This document shows positions 9,735 to 18,761 of a DNA stretch of 63,438 nt, piece by piece (position 1 is the first letter of the stretch; each line of letters begins with the position of its first letter). The notes below the pieces were generated by a model, which saw only the letters and a program-made list of their open reading frames with translations, did no database searches and was not told the origin of the DNA. Source of the stretch: Shewanella mangrovi. Lineage in GTDB: Bacteria; Pseudomonadota; Gammaproteobacteria; Enterobacterales; Shewanellaceae. The translations under genes were made by a program, and so were the position numbers. The DNA is taken from contig NZ_JPEO01000009.1 of NCBI RefSeq assembly GCF_000753795.1, positions 1 to 63,438 of the forward strand. The letters are read 5' to 3'.

Positions 9735-10616
9735 ATGGAAATCCGCCAACTACGCCATTTCTGTGCCCTATTGAAGTATGGAAGTTTTACCCGGGCAGCG
9801 GAGAAACTTAACATGGCGCAACCGGCACTTAGCCAAAGTTTAAAGCGATTGGAACAATCACTTGGCGTCACGCTGGTACAGCGTCAGGCTCGTAAGCATT
9901 CAGGGGCGATAAAACTCACCGCCGAAGGCCAGGTGCTAAAACAACATGCTGAATTGATTTTGCAGCAAGTGACTCAAGCACAAACCCACATTCGTGAAAT
10001 GGCGGATCTGAGCCGAGGAGAAGTACGTGTTGCGGTCCCCGGGATGTTAGGCTCCTTCTACCTTCCCAGTCGCTTGATGGCTTTCCGTCACCAATACACC
10101 AACTTAAAGCTGAGTCTGTTTGAAGGCGGCACACGCGACGCACTCAGAATGCTGGAACAGCAAGAAGTCGATATCGCCATCATCACCAAATCAGATCTCA
10201 AACCCGATTTTGATTCTTGCGTATTGATTAATGAAGAGATCGTTGTAGCCGCGTCCTATGAACATCCGCTTTCTGAATTCAAAGCGATCAGTATGCAGCA
10301 GTTCTTTGAGCATGAATTAGTGATGTTCAAACCGGGATATTATCACCGAGAATGGATGTTGAACCGCGCTAGCGAACTGGGTTTAACGCCTAAGATTGCC
10401 TTTGAAACCAACTTGATCAATCTGATTAAACAAGTGGTACAGCAAGGGTTTGCGGTAGCGAGTCTGCTCAAGATGGTGATCCAACCTAACGATGACATCA
10501 ATACTATTTCGCTGGAACCACCGGTCTTTGTAGAACTGCATATTGCGTGGAAAAAACATCGACCACTCAGCCAAGCGGATCAAGCGTTTGTGAATTTTCT
10601 GCTTGCGAACAGGTGA
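9735..10616 (+). CDS. LysR-family regulator divergent from the MFS gene
   Basis: LysR-type transcriptional regulator, 293 aa from the ATG at 9735 (MEIRQLRHFCALL), which has AGAGG 7 nt upstream. An upstream in-frame start at 9687 lacks a ribosome-binding site and adds residues not seen in the family. The winged helix-turn-helix (residues 1-60: GSFTRAAEKLNMAQPALSQSLKRLEQSLGV) is canonical, followed by the periplasmic-binding-like effector domain (about 90-290). The 130-bp divergent gap with the YnfM-like gene and the same pairing in E. coli (ynfL-ynfM) suggest it controls that transporter. Effector unknown. Confidence 0.88.
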   Translation: MEIRQLRHFCALLKYGSFTRAAEKLNMAQPALSQSLKRLEQSLGVTLVQRQARKHSGAIKLTAEGQVLKQHAELILQQVTQAQTHIREMADLSRGEVRVAVPGMLGSFYLPSRLMAFRHQYTNLKLSLFEGGTRDALRMLEQQEVDIAIITKSDLKPDFDSCVLINEEIVVAASYEHPLSEFKAISMQQFFEHELVMFKPGYYHREWMLNRASELGLTPKIAFETNLINLIKQVVQQGFAVASLLKMVIQPNDDINTISLEPPVFVELHIAWKKHRPLSQADQAFVNFLLANR

Positions 10617-10954
10617 TGCTCTATTTCAGATTATTTGTTGGCAATGACTATCGCAGGGAAATGGCTCATCGCATCACTGGGCAATATATCGATTATCTTT
10701 GGTAGCAATCTACTTGGGCCCACACTTAGGTTGAAACCACTACCTCATTGAATATATGGCAATTACGATTTCAGATTTGTTAAATCAGAATCAGGACATC
10801 AATGATGTCCTTTCATGGTGCCAAACTCTCAATGTTCAATTTTTTAAAAATCACTATTTTGTGGCGTAAATCACCCAAACAATTACACAGAAAGGCTTAG
10901 ACTCTAAATTACCTATGCACGCTAGTTTTATCTCGTAAACATAAAAAGGTTTTT
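10617..10954. other. Intergenic region with a perfect palindrome
   Basis: 338 nt without a convincing gene. It contains a perfect 9-bp inverted repeat, AGGACATCA-A-TGATGTCCT (10793-10811), lying inside a 37-codon open frame (10756-10869, starting MAITISDLLNQNQ) that lacks a ribosome-binding site. The downstream half carries the promoter region of the HD-GYP gene. Confidence 0.4.
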
Positions 10955-12793
10955 ATGAAGATACGGCTAATGTTATTGCTCTTTGCCCTGCTAAGTGGTT
11001 CTTTTACTGCCTTCGCGAATGTCGATATGCATGTGTACCGAGTACTCGTGATTCATTCTTATGATCCTTCTTATCAATGGACCAAGGAGATACAAAGCGG
11101 TATAGACATTTCTAATTCAGCACTTGGCAATCCGATGAAGTTATCAATCGAATACCTTGATGCTAAACGCATAGACAACTCCGACTATCTTGGTAATTAT
11201 TCCCAGTACTTAAAGCAAAAATATAAAAATTATCAATTTGATGGCGTCATCATCACTGACGATAACGCACTGTTATTTGTTAATAATCTTGATATGCCTA
11301 ACATCAAAAATTTACCCACAGTTGCTGTCGGCATAGGAGATGAAAACGCAACACTAACTCCAATAACAAACAAGGGGATTGTGGTTTACGAACAGATTTA
11401 TATTGAGAAAAATCTAGACCTCATCCTGAAGCTACGACCCAATATTAAAAATCTCTACTACCTAGCTGATAGAAGTGTTACATCAAACATTATCGAAAAA
11501 GATGTTTCCAAAGCCCTCGAAAAATATCCACAAATCAATGTCATTGAAATTCGAGATAAAACATTATCAGAGGCAAGTCTGTTACTGCAGAATGTTTCGG
11601 TCAATGATGCGGTACTACTAACGCATTTCAATACGGAAACGAAGGATAATATCTACCACGACTATAACCAAATCGCCTACCAACTTGGTCACTTTAGCCG
11701 CGCACCAATATTCGTGTTCTGGAAGTTTTACATTAGTGATGGGGTGCTTGGTGGTTACGTCATAGACTCATATAAGCTCGGCGTTAAAGCATTTGAGCTG
11801 CTAGAGAATCAATTTTCGAATGTTGTGACCAATACCAGTTCCAACGACCAAGAGGCACTAGGTTACGTATTCAGCCATCAGGCACTAACCTCTCACCACA
11901 TAGACATTAATCAGCTACCTGTGGATTCAAAAATCACCGGAAAGCCAACCTCATTTATCATTGAACACTGGCGGATCCTGTCGATTTTTGGCACTACCGT
12001 CGCCATTCTCGTCATTGTCATTTTTGTATTGTTTCTGCTGCTGCAACGTAAGCGTGAAATTAACCGTAAAAATAGCGAAATCCTCACATTACAAAAGCAA
12101 ACAGTGAATGTGCAAAAGGATCTCATTTTTCTCTTAGGTGATGTTATCGAAACGCGGTCAGGGGAAACAGGAAACCATGTAAAACGCGTGGCAAAGATGT
12201 CGGCGCTATTAGCAAATTTGAGTCAACTCAAGCCTGAGTTATGTGAGCTTATTGAGATGGTAAGCCCAATGCACGATATCGGAAAAATCGGGATCCCAGA
12301 GGCCATATTGGAAAAGCCTGGAAAGCTAAATGCGGAAGAATGGGAAATTATGAAAACGCATGTGAACATTGGATATAAAATCTTGAGTTCCAGCGAAGGC
12401 GATATTTTAAGTTATGCATCAATCATTGCTTTAGAACACCACGAGCGCTGGGATGGAAAAGGATATCCATATGGAAAGTCAGGTGAAGACATCCACATAT
12501 TTGCGCGTATCACAGCGATTACAGACGTATTTGATGCACTACTCAGCAAACGTTGCTACAAAAAAGCATGGCCAGTGAATGATGTTATCGCGCTATTTTT
12601 TGAAGAAAGTGCTAAACAATTTGACCCTGTGCTGACCAATTTACTGCTCACTCACATGGACAAGTTTTTGGCTATTCGCGCGCAATATCCAGATACAGAA
12701 ACAAACATAACAGAAACCTTATCATCCCAAGAGGATTTGGAGCCTTGTGTTGTTACCCAGTGGCCGCGAAAAACTGAGCGTACCGCCATCTGA
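10955..12793 (+). CDS. Periplasmic-sensor HD-GYP phosphodiesterase
   Basis: Predicted cyclic-di-GMP phosphodiesterase anchored in the inner membrane. 612 aa. A signal peptide (residues 1-21) is followed by an ABC-type periplasmic binding-protein-like sensor (about 25-320; RVLVIHSYDPSYQWTKEIQSGI, DGVIITDDNALLFV), one transmembrane helix near 342-365, and a cytoplasmic HD-GYP domain (about 390-580). Catalytic motifs are present: HDIGKIG near residue 440 and HHERWDGKGYP near 495. The GYP residues are intact, which supports c-di-GMP hydrolysis. Stands alone; the next gene, tyrR, is convergent. The ligand is not evident. Confidence 0.87.
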   Translation: MKIRLMLLLFALLSGSFTAFANVDMHVYRVLVIHSYDPSYQWTKEIQSGIDISNSALGNPMKLSIEYLDAKRIDNSDYLGNYSQYLKQKYKNYQFDGVIITDDNALLFVNNLDMPNIKNLPTVAVGIGDENATLTPITNKGIVVYEQIYIEKNLDLILKLRPNIKNLYYLADRSVTSNIIEKDVSKALEKYPQINVIEIRDKTLSEASLLLQNVSVNDAVLLTHFNTETKDNIYHDYNQIAYQLGHFSRAPIFVFWKFYISDGVLGGYVIDSYKLGVKAFELLENQFSNVVTNTSSNDQEALGYVFSHQALTSHHIDINQLPVDSKITGKPTSFIIEHWRILSIFGTTVAILVIVIFVLFLLLQRKREINRKNSEILTLQKQTVNVQKDLIFLLGDVIETRSGETGNHVKRVAKMSALLANLSQLKPELCELIEMVSPMHDIGKIGIPEAILEKPGKLNAEEWEIMKTHVNIGYKILSSSEGDILSYASIIALEHHERWDGKGYPYGKSGEDIHIFARITAITDVFDALLSKRCYKKAWPVNDVIALFFEESAKQFDPVLTNLLLTHMDKFLAIRAQYPDTETNITETLSSQEDLEPCVVTQWPRKTERTAI

Positions 12794-12832
12794 GTAACAA
12801 CCTTTACATCTGGTATGGAGAGCCCTATAACT

Positions 12833-14377
12833 CTACTTGTTAGGCTTATTGATGCCATATTCCCGCAGTTTATTGGCGATGGCGGTATGCGATACCCCCA
12901 GCTTTTTCGCTAACTGACGGGTACTTGGATAAGAGGGATATAAGCGCCGCAAAAGGCTGGATTCAAACTTCTTCATCGCTTGGTCGAGTGAGCCATCGAA
13001 ATCAGTATCAAAGTACCCTTGCCCTTCCTCATAAGATGGCAACTTTAACTGCTCGACGGTCAATTCAGTAGCACTGCCATCCCACATGGAAACCGCACGG
13101 AAAATCGCATTTTTCAACTGCCGCACATTACCCGGCCAAGCATAAGCCTGCAGAAAGCTGCGACATTTGGCCGATATACGTTTCACAGGACAAGACAACT
13201 GCTGGCTGTAGTGCTCCAGAAACATCTCGGCTAACGGCAAAATATCAGTACGACGTTCACGTATCGCAGGCAAATGGAAACCTAACACGTGAATACGATA
13301 GTAGAGATCCTCGCGGAATTTACCTTCTTGGCAACGTTTAGCGAGATTCTCTTGGGTGGAGCAGATAATGCGAATGTCGGGACGAATATCCTCTTCTCCA
13401 CCGACACGGCGAAAACTGCCATCTTGCAATAGACGTAACAGTTTTACCTGAGCAGAGTTCGACATCTCGGCCACTTCATCTAAGAAAACAGTTCCGCCCT
13501 TGGCTTCTTCGAAAAAACCTTGTTTGGTTAATCTGCCATTGCTGACATAGCCGAACAGCTCTTCTTCGACTGCACTATCCGGTATTGCGGCACAGTTGAT
13601 GGCGACGAAAGGCTTTTCTCTGCGCAAACTAGCATCATGGCAGGCACGGGCCATCATCTCTTTGCCCGTACCTGTTTCCCCCGTGATTAACAGCGGCGCA
13701 TCGAGCTGTGCAATACGTTGTGCTTGTTTGACAATATCTTGCAGTTTGTCGCTCACCGCTAATACATTTTCAAAACCTTTATATCGGCGCTGTAACGCAT
13801 TGAACTGTTTACCAACACGATCTGGCGTTTTTAAGGTAATTACAGCACCCGCAAGTAAGGATTGCTGTTCGTCTTCCGGGAGTTCGATAGGTAGCATTTC
13901 TGCGAGATATTCATCGCTACCGATGTGGACGCGTGCAGTTTGTCCTAACGCAGCCTCCTCACCCATCCAGCGGGCAAAATTGAATCCCTGGACCCAATGA
14001 TTCAACGGCTCATCTAAGACTTCATGCTCCTGCATGCCAAGCATGAATAACGCAGCCTCGTTCACAAAACGAATTTTGCCTTTGGCATCAATAGAAAAGA
14101 CGCCGTCAGGTAAGGTTTTCAACAGCGTTTTCAGGGCATAGCGCTCTTGTTCAGAAGGCATAACCGCCACGGTTCTCACATCGTGTACACCGTCCACTTT
14201 GCGTACTTGTGGCATCAACTCTTTCAGGGTTTCAAAAGGTACTTCGGCAAACTGTAAATAAAGACACCCTTTAGTCATGGCATCAATGGAGACAAGATTG
14301 ATGCTATAACGTTCGAGGACTGTCAAAATATCCTTGGCCACACCCACTCTGTCGAGGCAAGTGACTTCCAACCGCAT
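12833..14377 (-). CDS. tyrR: Transcriptional regulator TyrR
   Basis: Aromatic amino-acid-responsive regulator of transport and biosynthesis genes. 514 aa, the family length. An N-terminal ACT domain (MRLEVTCLDRVGVAKDIL, 1-70) is followed by a PAS domain (about 80-190), an AAA+ domain (about 205-430; Walker A GETGTGKE, Walker B GTVFLDEV) and a C-terminal Fis-like helix-turn-helix (STRQLAKKLGVSHTAIANKL). The sigma-54 contact loop GAFTGA is absent (FGYVSNGRLTKQGFF), as in known TyrR, which works with sigma-70. A TyrR-box-like sequence lies upstream at 14473-14490, compatible with autoregulation. Confidence 0.94.
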   Translation of the reverse strand: MRLEVTCLDRVGVAKDILTVLERYSINLVSIDAMTKGCLYLQFAEVPFETLKELMPQVRKVDGVHDVRTVAVMPSEQERYALKTLLKTLPDGVFSIDAKGKIRFVNEAALFMLGMQEHEVLDEPLNHWVQGFNFARWMGEEAALGQTARVHIGSDEYLAEMLPIELPEDEQQSLLAGAVITLKTPDRVGKQFNALQRRYKGFENVLAVSDKLQDIVKQAQRIAQLDAPLLITGETGTGKEMMARACHDASLRREKPFVAINCAAIPDSAVEEELFGYVSNGRLTKQGFFEEAKGGTVFLDEVAEMSNSAQVKLLRLLQDGSFRRVGGEEDIRPDIRIICSTQENLAKRCQEGKFREDLYYRIHVLGFHLPAIRERRTDILPLAEMFLEHYSQQLSCPVKRISAKCRSFLQAYAWPGNVRQLKNAIFRAVSMWDGSATELTVEQLKLPSYEEGQGYFDTDFDGSLDQAMKKFESSLLRRLYPSYPSTRQLAKKLGVSHTAIANKLREYGINKPNK

Positions 14378-14747
14378 AAACGTTTCTCTTCTTATATTGT
14401 TTTAGTTCTTCCGAGGCAGGACAAAACTTATGCCAACGGCTACCCCTATAAGGTAGAAGCATAATGGCCGAGTGGCAAGTGTTCTTTACACCCAACACAG
14501 CCTATACGACCAATTATTCAACATTCTCAGGTTTGATAAGACAGAAAGCTTCTAGTAGAAAATTTCGCCACTAAGCTATAGAAACATGTTCATTTGAAAA
14601 TAAGGTGTTAATAAACGAACAAAATATGAATAGTCGCTTACCAGTAATGAGTTTCAACTGTAAAAAAAATGATTGAATAGTGGAATCGTGGTAATAGTTA
14701 GTCATTAAGATACAATTATTCAATCTATCTACCTGAAAAGGACGTCT
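14378..14747. other. tyrR-galU divergent intergenic region
   Basis: 370 nt, AT-rich, with no convincing gene. It contains the TyrR-box-like site at 14473-14490 and, near 14735-14742, the galU ribosome-binding site (AAAAGGA). Confidence 0.6.
14473..14490. promoter_or_regulatory. Candidate TyrR box upstream of tyrR
   Basis: TGGCAA-GTGTTC-TTTACA matches the TyrR-box pattern TGTAAA-N6-TTTACA at 10 of 12 specified positions, with the right half perfect. It sits about 95 bp upstream of tyrR. Autoregulation by TyrR is known in enterobacteria; binding here is inferred. Confidence 0.4.
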
Positions 14748-15650
14748 ATGAAGTCGAATATTCGTAAGGCTGTAATTCCCGTTGCAGGACTCGGTACACG
14801 CATGTTGCCCGCAACCAAAGCCATCCCTAAAGAGATGTTGCCAGTAGTTGACCGCCCGCTGATCCAATACGTTGTGAACGAAGCAATCGAAGCTGGGATT
14901 AAGGAAATTGTGCTGGTCACCCACGCGAGTAAAAACTCCATCGAAAACCATTTTGATACAAGTTTTGAGCTGGAAACCCAGCTAGAACGTCGTGTTAAAC
15001 GTCAATTACTCAATGAAGTGCAATCTATCTGCCCAGAAGATGTGACTATCATCAGCGTGCGTCAGTCACAAGCCAAAGGCTTAGGGCATGCGATTTTATG
15101 CGCACAATCTGTGGTGGGTGATAATCCATTCGCCGTCATTTTGCCAGACGTACTCATTGATTCAGCGAGCTGTGATCTCAAACGCGATAACCTAGCATCT
15201 ATGGTGCGTCTATATGACGAAACCAGCCATGGTCAGATCATGGTAGAAGGCGTGCCTGAAGAAATGGTAAATCAATACGGTATTGCCGACGTTAACGGTC
15301 ATGAATTACAGCCTGGGGCTGCGGCACCTTTGATTCAGTTGGTGGAAAAACCGAAAGTAGATGAAGCACCTTCTAACCTTGCAGTCGTGGGGCGCTATGT
15401 ACTCCCAGCAGAAATTTGGCCACTGCTTGCTAAAACGCCATCAGGTGCAGGTGGCGAAATTCAGTTGACCGATGCCATTGCAATGCTGATGGAATCGCAA
15501 CAAGTCGATGCCTATTACATGCTCGGTAAAAGCCATGATTGCGGTAACAAATTAGGTTACATGCAAGCGGTAATTGAACATGCAGTGCGCCACAAAGAAT
15601 TAGGTGATGAGTTTATCAGTTACCTGAAAGAGTTTGTTGGAAAACTTTAG
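14748..15650 (+). CDS. galU: UTP-glucose-1-phosphate uridylyltransferase
   Basis: Makes UDP-glucose from UTP and glucose-1-phosphate in the cytoplasm; the product feeds GalE, Ugd and surface-polysaccharide synthesis. 300 aa, normal for GalU. The N-terminal nucleotide-binding signature is [27 protein letters not shown] (about 8-36), with the Lys near VEKPKVDEA and the conserved [10 protein letters not shown]. The ATG at 14748 has AAAAGGA 6 nt upstream. The stop lies 2 nt before galE, so the two are co-transcribed. ugd at 30105 acts on its product. Confidence 0.96.
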   Translation: MKSNIRKAVIPVAGLGTRMLPATKAIPKEMLPVVDRPLIQYVVNEAIEAGIKEIVLVTHASKNSIENHFDTSFELETQLERRVKRQLLNEVQSICPEDVTIISVRQSQAKGLGHAILCAQSVVGDNPFAVILPDVLIDSASCDLKRDNLASMVRLYDETSHGQIMVEGVPEEMVNQYGIADVNGHELQPGAAAPLIQLVEKPKVDEAPSNLAVVGRYVLPAEIWPLLAKTPSGAGGEIQLTDAIAMLMESQQVDAYYMLGKSHDCGNKLGYMQAVIEHAVRHKELGDEFISYLKEFVGKL

Positions 15651-15652
15651 TC

Positions 15653-16672
15653 ATGACAGTATTAGTTACGGGTGGGGCTGGATATATCGGCAGCCACACC
15701 CTAATAGAGCTATTACGCAATAATTACCGTATTGTCGCTATTGATAATTTATGCAATTCATCAGCAGAAGCGATTAGACGTGTTGAGCAAATCACTGGGA
15801 AATTAGTACCATTTTATCAAGGTGATATACTTGATAAATCACTATTAATAGATGTGATTAAAACTCACAGCGTTGAATCTGTTGTCCACTTTGCAGGTTT
15901 AAAAGCTGTTGGTGAATCAGTTGCAAAACCTCTGAAATACTACCAGAACAACGTATCTGGTGTTTTAGTGCTCCTAGAAGCGATGGCAGAAACCGAAGTT
16001 TTTAATTTGGTATTCAGTTCCTCCGCAGCAGTTTATCAAGAGTCTCCTGTTCAACCATTAAAAGAAGACTTTCCGTTGGGAGCAACAACGCCCTACGGTC
16101 AGTCAAAATTAATGGTAGAAAATATTCTTGCAGATCTTTATCAGGCTGACCAGCGCTGGAATATTGCCCGTTTGCGCTATTTCAATCCTGTCGGTGCCCA
16201 TGAAAGTGGACTTATCGGAGAAGATCCTAACGACATCCCCAATAATCTCATGCCTTTTATTTCGCAGGTTGCAATTGGTAAACGTGAACAACTGAGTATT
16301 TTTGGAAATGACTACCCAACGGTAGATGGTACTGGAGTAAGAGATTACATCCATGTTGTGGACTTAGCGGTTGGCCATGTGAAAGCTTTAGAAAAACTCG
16401 CACAGGCGCCAGGACTGCTCACCTGTAACTTAGGTACAGGTAAAGGCGTCAGCGTGCTTGAAATGCTTAAAGCTTACGAAGTGGCATGCGGGATGACGAT
16501 TGCGCATCAGTTTGTTGAACGGCGCGCAGGAGATATCGCTGAATACTATGGCGACCCAAGCCTCGCAAAAGCGCTACTCGGATGGGAAGCAACTCATACG
16601 TTGCATGATATTGTCACTTCTAGTTGGAAATGGCAGTCTCAAAATCCAAATGGTTACTCAAGTAACGATTAG
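15653..16672 (+). CDS. galE: UDP-glucose 4-epimerase
   Basis: Interconverts UDP-glucose and UDP-galactose. 339 aa short-chain dehydrogenase-type epimerase. The N-terminal Rossmann motif TGGAGYIGSHT (6-16), the catalytic Ser of FSSSAAVY and Tyr-x3-Lys in YGQSK are all present, followed by RYFNPVGAH. It starts 2 nt after galU. A small oddity is YQESP where most GalE have YGxP after the SSAAVY motif. A terminator-like hairpin follows at 16692-16725. Confidence 0.95.
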   Translation: MTVLVTGGAGYIGSHTLIELLRNNYRIVAIDNLCNSSAEAIRRVEQITGKLVPFYQGDILDKSLLIDVIKTHSVESVVHFAGLKAVGESVAKPLKYYQNNVSGVLVLLEAMAETEVFNLVFSSSAAVYQESPVQPLKEDFPLGATTPYGQSKLMVENILADLYQADQRWNIARLRYFNPVGAHESGLIGEDPNDIPNNLMPFISQVAIGKREQLSIFGNDYPTVDGTGVRDYIHVVDLAVGHVKALEKLAQAPGLLTCNLGTGKGVSVLEMLKAYEVACGMTIAHQFVERRAGDIAEYYGDPSLAKALLGWEATHTLHDIVTSSWKWQSQNPNGYSSND

Positions 16673-16691
16673 CGGTACCTTGTTGAGTTTC

Positions 16692-16725
16692 AAAAGGCAA
16701 ACAAGTAGCCGCTGTTTGCCCTTTG
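16692..16725 (+). terminator. Rho-independent terminator after galE
   Basis: GGCAAACA (16696-16703) pairs with TGTTTGCC (16713-16720), preceded by AAAA and followed by CTTTGTTATTT. It lies 20 nt after the galE stop, on the right strand for ending galU-galE transcription. Confidence 0.65.
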
Positions 16726-16922
16726 TTATTTGAATTAGCTAAACATAACGTAACTCAGCAAATCAGCTCTTCAAATGTCGAACCACGCAATGGCCGTTCC
16801 CATCATAGGCGACAAAATTCAAGCACTGCGCCAAATATTAGTGGTTTTTTTATCATGCTGTTGTAGGTAACATCTGCAACGAAAACCGCATAACTCTATA
16901 ACATTAGCGAACGGTGATTTGT

Positions 16923-17333
16923 ATGTTTAAAAGCAATAAGAAGAAATCAGACATAACTTATATAGCCAAAGGTACCAGCATTACTGGCACAATGTATTTT
17001 GACGGCGACACCTTAGTCGGTGGCTCACTGCAAGGTGAAATTCATGCGGACCGGACTGTAACTATTGAATCTGATGGCATCATTGACGGCCAGCTTAGAT
17101 GTTTAGAACTCAAGGTTGCGGGTATTTTCCGTGGCAAAGTTTCCTGCGAAAAACTTATCATTACTGACAGCGGAAATGTTGAAGGTGAGGTCTCTAGCAC
17201 GACCATGGAAATCTTTGAGGGTGGTCAGTTTATCGGTGTTCGCGTTAAAGAACAGGTGAGTTTGCTGGACGAAGTACCATCGCTACTGAAAAATACTAAA
17301 CCAACTGCAAATTTGAGTTTAGAAACAGAGTGA
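16923..17333 (+). CDS. Bactofilin-family polymer-forming protein
   Basis: Small cytoskeletal protein of the bactofilin (DUF583/CcmA-like) family, likely polymerising at the membrane to scaffold envelope or polysaccharide machinery. 136 aa from the ATG at 16923 (a GTG at 16914 is in frame but would use part of the likely ribosome-binding site). The core from about residue 12 to 110 shows the right-handed beta-helix repeat pattern: TYIAKGTSITGTMYFDGDTLVGGSLQ..IDGQL..KVAGIFRG..GNVEGEV. It stands alone behind galE. Its specific role here is unknown. Confidence 0.88.
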   Translation: MFKSNKKKSDITYIAKGTSITGTMYFDGDTLVGGSLQGEIHADRTVTIESDGIIDGQLRCLELKVAGIFRGKVSCEKLIITDSGNVEGEVSSTTMEIFEGGQFIGVRVKEQVSLLDEVPSLLKNTKPTANLSLETE

Positions 17334-17516
17334 TAATATCAGGGTGAAATGAGTTAACAACATGTGACATACATCCCAAATTCGCCACAATTTTCCGTTT
17401 TACTTGCACCAAATCGGGATCATCACAGTTAAACGCCATAAGATTGTTTAGCATTAGGTGAGATAAATAACTTTTCTAACTTACCAGAAGCCACCACTTC
17501 TAGGCTAACAATAATT

Positions 17517-18512
17517 ATGACAAGCAGACTCCTTAAGCAATTGTGTGAGTTAGATATTTTTACGCTAATGGTGTTTAAAAATATCTACGAAACAGGACAC
17601 GCCAATATCACTGCGCGGGAACTTTCTGTCTCCGCGCCCAAAATCAGTCGTTGCTTGAGCGCCTTGCGTATGGCGTTCGACGATGAGTTATTTTATCGCC
17701 GTCAGCAAAAACTCAAGGCTACACCACTTGCGGAAACGCTCTATCAGCCCGTGTGCGATTTTATTCAATCGGTATACCAACTCGAGTTACAAGCAAAGAC
17801 GTCTAGAGATTATCGTGCAGATGGCTGTATTCATATTGCGGTTGGATATGGATTAATGTCCGCACTGTCGCAAGTTTTAGGCCAAGCAGAAGTCAAAGCT
17901 CGTCTGGGTAAAGTGCGTCTTTACAAGTGGCAAGATGAATCAGCAGACTTAATCCATAGTGGGGAAATGGATTTAGGCATTACGCTGGAACAACCTGACA
18001 ATCAGGAGCTCTCCACTACCTGCCTCGGAGAAGTCCAAGAACTGGGGTTAATCTGTCGTGAAGATCATCCTCTATGGCGCAATTATCCTGCGATTACCAT
18101 CGAAGATATTGCACGGCATCCGTTCGTTTATCTGACTATCAGAGGTTTTAACGAACGCATTGATCCTTTAGAACTCTATTGCCAACAAGAGAACATCACG
18201 CTCAGCGAAATAGAATGCATTGATGACATTGAAGAGTGGTACGCCCATCTGCTGACCATGGATAGTGTTGCCTTTGCTCCCGCAACGGAGCTCTGCCATA
18301 TTGAACAAGTTAGCGGTCTGCGTTGCGCAGTATTGTCACAGACGGAAGTGGATAAGCTACACCGTACTATATCCATGCCCGCATACAACTTTGTAGAAAA
18401 ATCAGAGAATTATCGTCGCTATAACGATGGCCAGCGACAGTTGTTGATTGATATCGTCGCTCGCCTATTAGATTTTCGCAGCCAAGCAGATTTACGCCAA
18501 TTCGGCACATAA
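17517..18512 (+). CDS. LysR-family transcriptional regulator
   Basis: LysR-type regulator, 331 aa. An N-terminal winged helix-turn-helix (about 12-70; FKNIYETGHANITARELSVSAPKISRCLSALRMAFDDELFYRR) is followed by an effector-binding domain. The HTH resembles NodD/CynR-like members that begin LDIFTLMVF. It lies 250 bp upstream of the decaheme cytochrome gene on the same strand with a strong terminator (18539-18562) between, so any link to that gene would be by regulation, not co-transcription. Effector and targets unknown. Confidence 0.85.
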   Translation: MTSRLLKQLCELDIFTLMVFKNIYETGHANITARELSVSAPKISRCLSALRMAFDDELFYRRQQKLKATPLAETLYQPVCDFIQSVYQLELQAKTSRDYRADGCIHIAVGYGLMSALSQVLGQAEVKARLGKVRLYKWQDESADLIHSGEMDLGITLEQPDNQELSTTCLGEVQELGLICREDHPLWRNYPAITIEDIARHPFVYLTIRGFNERIDPLELYCQQENITLSEIECIDDIEEWYAHLLTMDSVAFAPATELCHIEQVSGLRCAVLSQTEVDKLHRTISMPAYNFVEKSENYRRYNDGQRQLLIDIVARLLDFRSQADLRQFGT

Positions 18513-18538
18513 ATATGCAATCTGAATTCAAACTTAAG

Positions 18539-18562
18539 AAGGCTGAGTTCAGCCTTTTTTTG
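18539..18562 (+). terminator. Rho-independent terminator after the LysR gene
   Basis: AAGGCTGA-GT-TCAGCCTT is a perfect 8-bp stem followed by a run of T residues, 27 nt after the stop codon. Confidence 0.9.
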
Positions 18563-18761
18563 TCTCTATTTTCGTCTTTTGTCTCAATTACTCACCAATA
18601 TTACGTTATACGAAATTACTAATTTCACTATTAGAAATTTCCATAATGCTTTATTAACCCATATTTCACAATTCGAGCACTTACTAAAGTAATACCCACA
18701 AAGAAATAGGTATATTTACTGTACTGCAAAAGCAGTCAATATAATTTCAACAAGGGACGCA

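Noticed and set aside
9605..9871. N-terminal extension of the MFS gene
   Set aside because: The extension would overlap the divergent LysR gene and its promoter; the ATG at 9604 has a ribosome-binding site and fits the family length.
18740..18745. TATAAT as the decaheme-gene promoter
   Set aside because: A start site about 7 nt downstream would remove or truncate the ribosome-binding site at 18752-18757; the true promoter is probably further upstream.
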